Below, one piece after another: positions 26,301-32,308 of a stretch of DNA of 64,000 nucleotides. Origin of the DNA: an uncultured Cellulosilyticum sp. (GTDB lineage Bacteria > Bacillota > Clostridia > Lachnospirales > Cellulosilyticaceae); NCBI GenBank assembly GCA_934725855.1, contig CAKVCL010000018.1:1-64000 (forward strand), read 5' to 3'. Under the pieces are notes generated by a model. It was given only the letters and a program-made list of their open reading frames with translations, had not been told where the DNA came from and ran no database searches. A program made the translations under genes and the position numbers. Within the stretch, counting starts at the first letter, position 1, and the number at the start of each line of letters is the position of its first letter.

Positions 26301-26835
26301 CGTATATGAAGATTATAAAAGTGGTTCCTCCAAAATGGAGATGTGTATGGAGCTTGTAGAAAATGCTATCAGCAGTGGACACAAGATATTACTCTTTTCT
26401 CAGTTTACAAGTATGCTAGACAAAATTGCAGCTAGATTTAAGAAAGAAGGCATTAGTTACTTCCTATTAACAGGTGCAACCTCTAAAGAAAAGCGCATGG
26501 AAATGGTAGAAAAGTTTAATACAGATGATACCTCTGTCTTTTGCATTTCCCTTAAAGCAGGCGGGACAGGTCTTAACTTGACCGCAGCAGATATTGTGAT
26601 TCATTTTGACCCTTGGTGGAATGTGGCGGTTCAAAATCAAGCCACAGACCGTGCACACCGTATAGGGCAAGAAAATGTGGTGACAGTTTATAAATTAATC
26701 GCCAAAGGCACCATAGAAGAAAAGATTGTAAATATACAAGAGCTTAAGAAGGAATTAGCCGATCAGATTTTAAGTGGAGAGGGCATGAATACAGGCAGCT
26801 TCACAAAGGAAGATTTGCTAGAACTTTTGGAATAA
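23356..26835 (+). CDS. SWIM zinc-finger SNF2-family helicase/ATPase
   Basis: Predicted 1159-residue cytoplasmic DNA translocase starting with GTG at 23356. The N-terminal SWIM finger reads CECPAYESWGGMCKHCVAVI at about residues 74-93, matching CxCx(n)CxH; a Lys/Gln-rich linker (about 165-195) leads to a bacterial SNF2 region collinear with the 15720 gene. Helicase motifs: DDMGLGKTLQ (about 719), a DEGQ variant of the DEAQ/DEAH box (about 823), TGTPIENRLSELWSIFDYL, LLFSQFTSMLDKI and the terminal QATDRAHRIGQENVVTVYKL. The G in DEGQ differs from DEAQ in the paralogue, and its effect on ATP hydrolysis is uncertain. Likely role is DNA remodelling or repair. The two copies are separated by glycan genes. 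Terminator at 26858. Confidence 0.92.
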   Translation: MAKVLTKTELREWAGSAAYNKGKNIYEDQKVLEFDVDEDDEKCYINAVVKGSGRNRYEVEVEHDFMDETLEARCECPAYESWGGMCKHCVAVILEYMDYIKACRKNPEKYGRGMSYEEWCNVTGLQNEHYSSNENFNNDEYDQFVDTLLGMIQGKGVPEDFVKLGQQLEKHQANDTKKNKEVSSKPVQKKKPALPTTPLMKQLLTKQVEKRTLPMLEEDVNGKVKLEPHLKISSSQISLTFKIGITQMYVLKNIREFCLNLQEHKFYTYGQKLKFTHYLESFSEEDRALVKFVMDTQRQNDGSRQLLNYYGYYGSPQRELFLTTAQLEEFVLAMGKNPFLGSINYEEEKWWQLTDEKLPRELTIKGEAEGIWLELKSFFGFVGRTQNIYFYNNKVYLSPINVQGQLQDFIQCMAQLDNRKAYIQKQDVPAFCRELLPMLEANYQCNKLNFVPTSYGVVPVEFEVYLDAPQSDWVTCKLEAIYEGKRYNVFEHDKDKNFRDRVSETAIEQLVMAYATSYDNKENLAVISDEEKIYEFLSNGIEKLREKAEVYVSDKLKRLVIKPAGKVSVGVSIEGTTLQLSMLSDGMTNEELVELLSKYKQKRKFYRLKDGSFINIEGEDIEILAEMSQSLNLSDKELKNGIVEVPKYRALYLNGQLKEHPSIRAVKNKAFKELVRNMKTVEDNDFEVPESLDNILREYQKRGFLWMKTLKHNGFGGILADDMGLGKTLQVISFLLSEQQEAGEDVNLKTLIVCPASLVFNWKTEIEKFAPELSVKMAVGTAKQREGILNELENRDIVVTSYDLLKRDIAFYEKITFGYEVIDEGQYIKNHTTQAAKAVKDIEAGFKLALTGTPIENRLSELWSIFDYLMPGFLYPYTRFKEQLEIPITQEKDEAATLRLQKMVQPFVLRRLKKEVLTDLPDKLEENKYATLEGEQQKLYDAHVKKLKMMLEKETEESFKKAKIQVLSELTRLRQICCEPSLVYEDYKSGSSKMEMCMELVENAISSGHKILLFSQFTSMLDKIAARFKKEGISYFLLTGATSKEKRMEMVEKFNTDDTSVFCISLKAGGTGLNLTAADIVIHFDPWWNVAVQNQATDRAHRIGQENVVTVYKLIAKGTIEEKIVNIQELKKELADQILSGEGMNTGSFTKEDLLELLE

Positions 26836-26857
26836 TAAAAATAACCATAAAGAAAAG

Positions 26858-26900
26858 ATAATCAGGTCATTTATAAAGAGATGATCTGATTGTTTTTTTT
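26858..26900 (+). terminator. Rho-independent terminator
   Basis: AATCAGGTCAT pairs with ATGATCTGATT (one G-U) with a 10-nt loop and is followed by GTTTTTTTT, 23 nt after the SNF2 stop. Confidence 0.85.
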
Positions 26901-26974
26901 GAGATTTTTTCTAGCCTTTTTCTCTAATAAAACTCTTTTGGTATAAAAAGTTTAAATTTTTTTCAAAAAACCGT

Positions 26975-27007
26975 AGGGTTTTTGATTTTTGAACACATAT
27001 ACATAAG
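26975..27007 (+). promoter_or_regulatory. Candidate alternative-sigma promoter, copy B of a shared motif
   Basis: AGGGTTTTT (26975-26983), a 10-nt T-rich spacer, then CACATATACATAAG (26994-27007). The same arrangement with the same spacing occurs at 31541-31573 before the DUF1659 gene. Neither looks like a sigma-A promoter. A non-housekeeping sigma factor, perhaps the one encoded at 30898, may use it. Distance to the ATG at 27082 is about 75 nt. Confidence 0.4.
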
Positions 27008-27081
27008 TAAGAAATTAAAATTTATGAGTTAAAACTTATGAGTCAATTAATCAAAAGATAAAAGAAATGGAGTGTGTTCAA

Positions 27082-28479
27082 ATGAGTAACTTAAAAACGA
27101 TTTATTATTATCCAGAGCTTAGAGAAGAAGTAGGCAGCATTAATGCAGTCATTATTATGGGGTACTTAGAAAATTGCTTTAGTGAGAGGGGACAGGTCTT
27201 CTACAAATTTATGGAGCCATGTAATCATAGGGATTATGTTAAGGGGCAAAGCTTTGTAGAAGAGCTTGGAATGACGGCAGCAGAGTTTCGTACCGCTTTT
27301 AAATACATAGGTGTGGTTTACAAATCAAAGAAAGCTTTTGAGTTAAGCAAAGATAAATTCCAAGGTAAGATGTATTTATCCTATTATGATCGTATGAGTA
27401 AGTTAACCTACTATATGAGAAATGATGATAAGATGAATGGCGTGCGTAAAGAAATGGATGAGGCAGAAGAGGCATGTAGTGCTGAGCAAGTCGCTAGAAT
27501 GAAGAAAATCAGAAATACTTATAGAGTGAGTGAAGCTAAAGAAGCGAATAGTGTTGAAGAAGTTATTAAAGTTGAAGAAAGCAATAAGGCTGAACAAGTT
27601 ATCGAAGCTAGAGAACAAGGGGTAATAGCTACTACAAATGGAGAATGCTTAGATGCAGTAAATGAGGAAAGTGGTAATGCTATAAATAATAAACCTATAT
27701 TTGCTCACTCTAATTTATTAAGTCTAGACAATCATAATACTACAAATGATTATAATACTACAAAATATAAAGACTATGAGTCTAAAGACTTAAGTCTTAG
27801 TGTAGATCATAAAAACAATTCTAAAGACTTAAATTCTAGTATAAATCATAAAAACAATTCTAAAGACTTAAGTCTTAGTGTAAATCATGAAAATCAATTT
27901 AAAGATTCAAGTCTTAGCACAAATGAGGACAATGGTTTTATAGATTCAAGTTTTAGTGCAAGTGAGGACAATGGTTTTATAGATACAAGTTTTGATGCAA
28001 ATGAGGATAACGGTTATACAGATGCAAGTTTTCATGCAAATGAGGACAATCGTTTTGTACAGACAAGAATGAATGGTGAAGTGCCTTATGATGCCATTAA
28101 GAAATTATTTAATCAAATTTGCAAGTCTTTTGAGGGGATTGTGGAATGGACGAGCTGGCAAAAGCAGAAGTTGGAGGTTATATGGACTAAGTATGAGCAG
28201 GATTTAGAAACTTTTAGGATTGCTTTTGAGCAGTTAGAGAGCAGTGATTTTTTATGTGGACGTAAGAAGTCATGGAAGGCTTATTTAGGCTGGATTTTAA
28301 AACCTCATCATTTTGCAGATATTTTAATGGGCAAATATAGAAACTTTAAGAAAACGGAAGAAAAAGTAAAAGACATGAATCTTGAAATGGATTCTCATGA
28401 TTGGGACTGGGATGAAATTGAGCGATTAGAGAGGAAACGCATTGATAGAATTTTAATGGAGCGTGGATATGCTTTATAA
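27082..28479 (+). CDS. Phage replisome-organiser/DnaD-like protein with a variable repeat linker
   Basis: Predicted 465-residue cytoplasmic protein; ATG 27082 lies 9 nt after GGAG, whereas the in-frame ATG at 27067 has no ribosome site. Residues 1-110 resemble the winged-helix N-terminus of phage replisome organisers (MGYLENCFSERGQVFYKFME, SFVEELGMTAAEFRTAFKYI). Residues about 330-410 match the C-terminal domain of the same group, with YDAIKKLFNQICKSFEGIVE, then LESSDFLCGRKKSWKAYLGW and ILKPHHFADILMGKYRNF. Between them is a charged, low-complexity linker with seven 13-residue repeats. These phage proteins load helicase at origins, but no other phage genes surround this one, so the role is unclear; it could be a domesticated regulator or replication factor. 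Confidence 0.65.
   Translation: MSNLKTIYYYPELREEVGSINAVIIMGYLENCFSERGQVFYKFMEPCNHRDYVKGQSFVEELGMTAAEFRTAFKYIGVVYKSKKAFELSKDKFQGKMYLSYYDRMSKLTYYMRNDDKMNGVRKEMDEAEEACSAEQVARMKKIRNTYRVSEAKEANSVEEVIKVEESNKAEQVIEAREQGVIATTNGECLDAVNEESGNAINNKPIFAHSNLLSLDNHNTTNDYNTTKYKDYESKDLSLSVDHKNNSKDLNSSINHKNNSKDLSLSVNHENQFKDSSLSTNEDNGFIDSSFSASEDNGFIDTSFDANEDNGYTDASFHANEDNRFVQTRMNGEVPYDAIKKLFNQICKSFEGIVEWTSWQKQKLEVIWTKYEQDLETFRIAFEQLESSDFLCGRKKSWKAYLGWILKPHHFADILMGKYRNFKKTEEKVKDMNLEMDSHDWDWDEIERLERKRIDRILMERGYAL
27781..28053 (+). repeat. Seven in-frame 39-nt tandem repeats
   Basis: Units begin at 27781, 27820, 27859, 27898, 27937, 27976 and 28015, each encoding 13 residues of the type SKDLSLSVDHKNN, drifting to FIDTSFDANEDNG. 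The first three are close copies, the later ones a second subtype, so the array appears to have grown twice. It encodes a flexible acidic/Asn/Ser linker between two folded domains. No spacers, so not CRISPR. Confidence 0.85.
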
Positions 28480-28552
28480 TTTATTTAAAAGGAAATGTAT
28501 AATAAAATTAAGGTAAAATATATAGGTGAGGATATAAATAGAGGTGAGAGAA

Positions 28553-29458
28553 ATGCTAAAGAAAGCGCTATTACTTTATAATGCTTATGCGGGACATAGA
28601 GTGATTGTCAATGAATTAGACTACATTACAGAAAAGCTTCAAGAGCTAGGGTATGAACTAAGGCTTCATAGAAGTCAGGCACCAGGGAATATTAAGGAAT
28701 ATATTTTAGAAGCAGTGGAGATGGATAATACAGATTTAGTGTTAATTTCAGGAGGGGATGGTACATTAAATGAGTGTATTAGCGGCATGTGCCAAAAGGA
28801 TTTAGATCTTCCACTACTCATTTTGCCACTGGGAACGGCTAATGATTTTGCCACATCAGCTGGGATTACTAATAATATAGAGGAATGTTTAGCACTTCTT
28901 AAAGAGGGCGAACCGACCTATGTGGATGTGGGTAAAGTCAATGATGGCTACTTTATTAATGTCTGCAATATGGGCTTATTTAGTGGTATCTCTCATTACA
29001 TAGACCCAGAGCTTAAGAAGAAGTTTGGAAAGCTCGCGTATTATGCTAAAGGCTTTGAAGAAATACAAAACTGTCAAGCAATGGATATTACATTAACCAC
29101 AGAAGATGAAGTACTTGAAGGAAAGTATTTACTCATATTAGTATTTAATGGAAAAGGCGCAGGCGGTATTTTGCAACTGGCTCGAAATGCGGAGATTACC
29201 GATGGGGTGTTTGACATTGTGTGCATTAAGGACTTAAAGCTCTTTGAAATGCCTGCTTTAATGTTTAAAGTCCTTCAAGGAGAACATTTAAAGGATGTGA
29301 ATGTAGATTATCTAACAGGAAGTTCTATAAAGATTGAATGCCACAATCAAGAAGGCAATCATTTTGTAACCGATGTGGATGGCGAGAAGGGGCCTAGTTT
29401 ACCAATGGAAATTCAAGTATTGACCCATAAAATAAGAACCTATTTACCAAAGCAATAA
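28553..29458 (+). CDS. Diacylglycerol/lipid kinase family protein (YegS/BmrU type)
   Basis: Predicted 301-residue kinase phosphorylating diacylglycerol or a related lipid at the membrane, returning it to phospholipid synthesis. Hallmarks: KALLLYNAYAGHR at the N-terminus, the nucleotide-binding GGDGTLNECISGM motif (about 65-77), LPLGTANDFATSAG, and the C-terminal beta domain with VTDVDGEKGPSLP. ATG 28553 is spaced 5-6 nt from GAGGTGAG; an in-frame GTG at 28544 would use a more distant site. No transmembrane segment, as in the family. It stands alone; no terminator is visible after it. Lipid specificity cannot be read from sequence. Confidence 0.9.
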   Translation: MLKKALLLYNAYAGHRVIVNELDYITEKLQELGYELRLHRSQAPGNIKEYILEAVEMDNTDLVLISGGDGTLNECISGMCQKDLDLPLLILPLGTANDFATSAGITNNIEECLALLKEGEPTYVDVGKVNDGYFINVCNMGLFSGISHYIDPELKKKFGKLAYYAKGFEEIQNCQAMDITLTTEDEVLEGKYLLILVFNGKGAGGILQLARNAEITDGVFDIVCIKDLKLFEMPALMFKVLQGEHLKDVNVDYLTGSSIKIECHNQEGNHFVTDVDGEKGPSLPMEIQVLTHKIRTYLPKQ

Positions 29459-29501
29459 TAATAAGTAACGGTTTATAAGCATTTATATAGTAGAGAAACA
29501 A

Positions 29502-29541
29502 ATAATAATTACATAGAACAGATAATAATTACATAGAACAG
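29502..29541 (+). repeat. 20-bp direct duplication in a gene-free stretch
   Basis: ATAATAATTACATAGAACAG occurs twice in perfect tandem (29502-29521, 29522-29541). The 29459-29787 interval holds this repeat and A/T-rich DNA with no convincing gene; a promoter for the small gene at 29788 probably lies in its second half but I cannot single one out. Confidence 0.8.
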
Positions 29542-29787
29542 ATATAAGCTCATCAGGTGAAAGTAATAAATGAGTGATGAGTCAAAAAGAGGCATCAAGT
29601 TAAAGTGAAAGATAAGTTTCAAGGCATTTAAAAAAATGTTTCAAAAAATTTTTCACTTCATCTTGCGTGCCTTATTTTTTTCCTGTATAACAATATTATC
29701 CCTTTGCAAATGGTAAAAATTTGAAATTTATACGAAAGAATCAAAGTATTGAAATTAACAAAGCTACATAAGAAATGGGGGAATCAT

Positions 29788-30081
29788 ATGTTATTGGAAG
29801 AATTGTTATTTTGCGTAGTCTTTATTGTGTTGCCCTTAGTAGGAATGGTTGGAGCAGGTATTAAAAAAGCTCTAAAAGCTTTAAATAGAGAGTGGGAAGA
29901 GCAAGAGGAAAAAGTTGCAAAAGAAGCTAGAAAACAGATTAGAAAAGAAGTTAGAGGCTTATCTTTAAAAATGTTCTTTAAAGAGGTAAGAGGTGAAAAA
30001 TCTCTAAACGGAGAGCGTGTCCATCTGGAGCCGCTAATATTACACCATCAAATAAGAACCCACCAAAGGGCGGGTCCTTAA
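29788..30081 (+). CDS. Small membrane-anchored charged protein, unknown function
   Basis: Predicted 97-residue protein, ATG at 29788 after GGGGGAATCAT; an upstream TTG at 29749 has no ribosome site. One N-terminal membrane segment (LLFCVVFIVLPLVGMVGAGI, about 5-24) is followed by a Lys/Glu/Arg-rich helix (about 28-75). The last 25 residues are encoded by DNA that includes the hairpin at 30054 and look unlike a natural C-terminus; another frame there reads through into the antisense of the next gene, so a frameshift near 30000 is possible. I do not recognise the family. Confidence 0.5.
   Translation: MLLEELLFCVVFIVLPLVGMVGAGIKKALKALNREWEEQEEKVAKEARKQIRKEVRGLSLKMFFKEVRGEKSLNGERVHLEPLILHHQIRTHQRAGP
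30054..30079 (-). terminator. Possible terminator of the minus-strand ComK-like gene
   Basis: AAGAACCC (30054-30061) pairs with GGGTCCTT (30072-30079, one G-U pair). It overlaps the end of the plus-strand small gene and lies 28 nt past the stop of the minus-strand gene at 30107, where on that strand ATTT follows the stem. The T run is short, so this is a weak call. Confidence 0.45.
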
Positions 30082-30106
30082 AAAAGCGTCAAGCTTTTAT
30101 AGAAAA

Positions 30107-30643
30107 CTACTTTATAGCATTTGAGACAGGTATGTTATTTAAAGAACTTGATGGATTTGCTGGACGCATAGGATTCACAGAAGGGTTCATAAACTCATAT
30201 TGCTTCTTATGGTCCAGATAGGCGTAGCTTAACAGTTTGGCGTCGTATTGCTTTTTTTGAAGGTAGGTCTTGGGAGATAAGGTGGAAAGCGTTTCACCAT
30301 TACATAGATGGATTACATAATCGTCATAGGAGGTGATCAAAGCGTTATTAACATAGCCGAAACAGCCGTCCTGTTTACTAATAGTCGGACGCATTTTAAC
30401 AGGGAGAAAGATGATGTCGTTACTAATGGTAAGGGGCGTATTAAGCTTGGAGCCGATGACTTCATAAGTCCAATGAGCAACGGCTCTTGGGTCGAGATGA
30501 AACTCATAAAGCATGTAGTGGAGATATTTTTTGACGGAGCAGGGTTTATAAATCTTTGAGCCATCATGAAGTAAAATACAAGTGGAATTCACACCTTCAT
30601 TGCTGTAAAAAGGAATAATTGCTGCAATTTCATAAAAATACAT
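30107..30643 (-). CDS. Putative ComK-like transcription factor, LexA-controlled
   Basis: Predicted 178-residue protein starting at 30643 behind AAGGAGGTCTGTCT. The middle (about 75-150) follows the layout I recall for the ComK family (PF06338): IIFLPVKMRP, then DGCFGYVNNALI, then VIHLCNGETLSTLSPKTYLQ and KKQYDAKLL. Bacillus and Staphylococcus ComK have [IL]-F-x-P, a W/G-[IV]-x-N segment, a [VI]-x-F-x-NG core, and an S-x-x-[SN]-x-x-x-Q segment at matching spacing. Similarity is by eye and weak at the residue level. ComK activates DNA-uptake genes. No membrane or signal sequence. The upstream region carries a consensus promoter (30725-30753) overlaid at its start site by a LexA box (30694), so it should be induced by DNA damage. 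If not ComK, it is an uncharacterised SOS gene. Confidence 0.6.
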   Translation of the reverse strand: MYFYEIAAIIPFYSNEGVNSTCILLHDGSKIYKPCSVKKYLHYMLYEFHLDPRAVAHWTYEVIGSKLNTPLTISNDIIFLPVKMRPTISKQDGCFGYVNNALITSYDDYVIHLCNGETLSTLSPKTYLQKKQYDAKLLSYAYLDHKKQYEFMNPSVNPMRPANPSSSLNNIPVSNAIK

Positions 30644-30693
30644 AGACAGACCTCCTTATAGTGAATAAATCTTAATGGAATAGGAAAGAAACT

Positions 30694-30707
30694 CGAACGA
30701 GCGTTCG
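30694..30707. promoter_or_regulatory. LexA (DinR/SOS) operator
   Basis: CGAACGAGCGTTCG fits the Firmicutes LexA consensus CGAACRNRYGTTYC at 13 of 14 positions; the one change makes the half-sites perfectly palindromic. It is placed at about +10 to +24 of the minus-strand promoter at 30725-30753 and 51 nt before the ComK-like start codon, the usual repressor position. Confidence 0.8.
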
Positions 30708-30724
30708 ATTTGTAACTTAAGAAG

Positions 30725-30753
30725 ATTATATTACTATAAGGAGAGTTTGGCAA
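30725..30753 (-). promoter_or_regulatory. Sigma-A-type promoter of the ComK-like gene
   Basis: Read on the minus strand: -35 TTGCCA (30753-30748), 17-bp spacer, perfect -10 TATAAT (30730-30725). The predicted start is near 30718, leaving a leader of about 75 nt that contains the LexA box. Confidence 0.7.
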
Positions 30754-30897
30754 GATGTTTTGTGAAAAAATGTAAAATAGTTAAATAATTACATAAACTC
30801 TACCAGAAGTTGTTAAAATCACTCATTTTTGTAAAAACAAAAAGTGTGCTACTTTTAAGTTGCGCAAATACAAAAGCTGCAGCGGAAAAGAGTACAT

Positions 30898-31419
30898 ATG
30901 AATAAGGAGCAAGGATTAATGGCTTATTGGTGGGAGAAGCTTTATCCTTTAAGACGCAAGTTTGTGAGAGAAACCATTATAAGTGGGATGGAAAAGGAAG
31001 ATTTAGAACAGGAATGTTATATACAATTAGAAAGTGCTTTAAGAAGGTATAATCCAGAGTTAGGAGTGCCTTTTGAGAGCTATTTTAAAGTAAGGTTATA
31101 CGGATGGCGAGCGAATCAAAATAGGGTAAAGGCTAGGACGGAGTTAGCCTTTGGAGAAGAAAGTTTGTTTTTCCTTATAGATGAACGGGTACAGATTGAG
31201 GAAGAAACAATAGTTAAAGACTTAATGCAGGAGGTTTATAAAATTTTAAAACAACTGGATGAAAAAGATCAGTTTATTATTACAGCGTATTATTTTCAGT
31301 ATAAAAGAATAGGAGATATTGCAGAGCGATTAGGCATGACTGTTAAGGGGGTAGAAAGTAGGAAGAAGAAAGCACTTGGTAAGATAAGAGCACTAATGAA
31401 TAACCCAAATAACCAATAA
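30898..31419 (+). CDS. Small sigma-70 family sigma factor
   Basis: Predicted 173-residue RNA polymerase sigma subunit. Region 2 covers about residues 25-80 (EKEDLEQECYIQLESALRRY, then PFESYFKVRLYGWRANQNR); region 4 covers about 110-165 (LDEKDQFIITAYYFQYKRIG, DIAERLGMTVKGVESRKKKA), a standard helix-turn-helix. Regions 1 and 3 are missing, as in ECF-type and phage/sporulation-like minor sigmas. No anti-sigma gene is adjacent. Short sigma factors of this type sit beside DUF1659/DUF2922 gene pairs in other Clostridia (family knowledge from recall), and the pair follows here. ATG 30898 has only a weak GGAAAAGAG upstream. Terminator at 31427 separates it from the pair. Target promoters may be the motifs at 26975 and 31541. 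Confidence 0.85.
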   Translation: MNKEQGLMAYWWEKLYPLRRKFVRETIISGMEKEDLEQECYIQLESALRRYNPELGVPFESYFKVRLYGWRANQNRVKARTELAFGEESLFFLIDERVQIEEETIVKDLMQEVYKILKQLDEKDQFIITAYYFQYKRIGDIAERLGMTVKGVESRKKKALGKIRALMNNPNNQ

Positions 31420-31426
31420 ATAAAGC

Positions 31427-31467
31427 AAAAACTGCGTTAAAAGGGGACACCTTTAGCGCAGTTTTTT
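31427..31467 (+). terminator. Rho-independent terminator
   Basis: AAAAACTGCG-TTAAAAGG pairs with CCTTTAGCGCAGTTTTTT, one mismatch and one bulge in about 16 bp, ending in a T run directly after the sigma factor gene. Confidence 0.85.
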
Positions 31468-31540
31468 ACGTGCGCCTAGTGTAGGGGACAACCTAAAAAA
31501 GGGTTTTCACAAAAAAATAAAAAAAGTAGGGGAAAAGTGC

Positions 31541-31573
31541 AGGGTTTTTCTTTTCTCGGCACATATATATTAG
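31541..31573 (+). promoter_or_regulatory. Candidate alternative-sigma promoter, copy A of a shared motif
   Basis: AGGGTTTTT (31541-31549), a 10-nt spacer, then CACATATATATTAG (31560-31573), the same layout as 26975-27007. It ends 30 nt before the DUF1659 ATG, so initiation just after the CACATATA element would give a short leader containing AAAGGAGGT. The housekeeping -35 TTGACA is absent. Confidence 0.5.
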
Positions 31574-31602
31574 TGTAAAAGCAAACAAAGGAGGTGATGA
31601 AA

Positions 31603-31797
31603 ATGGCAGTTAAAGAAGAGCTTAAAGGTGTAAAGGTTGTTTTAAAGCTTTCAGAAGGTAGTCAAACAATCCCAGATTGTAGACCAGATGCAACCAATGA
31701 CCAGCTTTACAAACTTGGCAGTGCAGTTGGCAAGTTAGAAGCCAAAACTGTAAAAACAATGACTAAAGTCGTTGAAAGTGCACTTATTAATGAATAG
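31603..31797 (+). CDS. DUF1659 family small protein
   Basis: Predicted 64-residue protein; ATG 31603 lies 7 nt after AAAGGAGGT. An in-frame GTG at 31594 overlaps that site and is unlikely. The segment DATNDQLYKLGSAVGKLEAK is characteristic of DUF1659, small proteins of unknown function usually found next to DUF2922. No signal or membrane segment. It is the first gene of a two-gene operon behind the motif at 31541. Spo-related or phage-sigma-linked roles have been guessed for the family, but none is established. Confidence 0.8.
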   Translation: MAVKEELKGVKVVLKLSEGSQTIPDCRPDATNDQLYKLGSAVGKLEAKTVKTMTKVVESALINE

Positions 31798-31837
31798 GCA
31801 CTAGGAGTTTAAGCCATAAGGAAGGGAGGTGTAAGGG

Positions 31838-32062
31838 ATGAAAGAGACAAAGAAGACACTCGTTCTTAGTTTTACAAATGAAGTAGGTAAAAGTGTTAAT
31901 TTAACCATTAACGACCCAGCTGAAGGACTTGAAGGGGAAGTTGTAGCTAGTGTGATGGAAGAAATCATTGCTTCAGCTGCGTTAGGTGAAGACAGTCTTG
32001 TAGCAAATAAAGTAGCCGCTAAATATGTCGTTCAACAAGTTGAAGAGATTACATTAGCTTAA
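31838..32062 (+). CDS. DUF2922 family small protein
   Basis: Predicted 74-residue protein, ATG after GGGAGGTGTAAGGG. KTLVLSFTNEVGKSVNLTIN with the DPAEGL turn and the alternating hydrophobic C-terminal helix match DUF2922, the normal partner of DUF1659. It follows by 40 nt and shares the operon, closed by the terminator at 32101. Function unknown; no YvrJ-like third partner was found nearby. Confidence 0.8.
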   Translation: MKETKKTLVLSFTNEVGKSVNLTINDPAEGLEGEVVASVMEEIIASAALGEDSLVANKVAAKYVVQQVEEITLA

Positions 32063-32100
32063 TGAAATCTCATTACATAGATTAGTTTATATAGAGTAGA

Positions 32101-32143
32101 CCAAAAGAGCCGTATGGTTAATAGAACTGTACGGCTCTTTTGG
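32101..32143 (+). terminator. Rho-independent terminator
   Basis: A perfect 14-bp stem (CCAAAAGAGCCGTA with TACGGCTCTTTTGG) with a 15-nt loop. The T run lies within the stem end, so symmetrical termination on both strands is possible. Confidence 0.8.
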
Positions 32144-32308
32144 CGTTTGAATTTTGTGTATTAAAAAGGTTATGTATTTTGTTACGAAAACTTAATTTGG
32201 AGGCTGTTGTATTTTGAAGCATTTTAACTTAGAATAAAGTTGAAGTTTATTAAATTTGTGAACAATACTTAATGATATAGAAAAAGCATTAAAAGGGGGA
32301 CTGTTTAA

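Noticed and set aside
27781..28053. Regular 39-nt repeats as a CRISPR or origin iteron array
   Set aside because: Repeats are adjacent, drift by codon and stay in frame, encoding a protein linker.
30308..30559. Plus-strand frame of 83 codons
   Set aside because: Lies antisense within the ComK-like gene, which has the promoter, ribosome site and family resemblance.
26858..32143. Prophage remnant
   Set aside because: A replisome-organiser-like gene and a minor sigma factor occur, but no integrase, terminase, capsid, tail or lysis gene, and no attachment repeats were seen.
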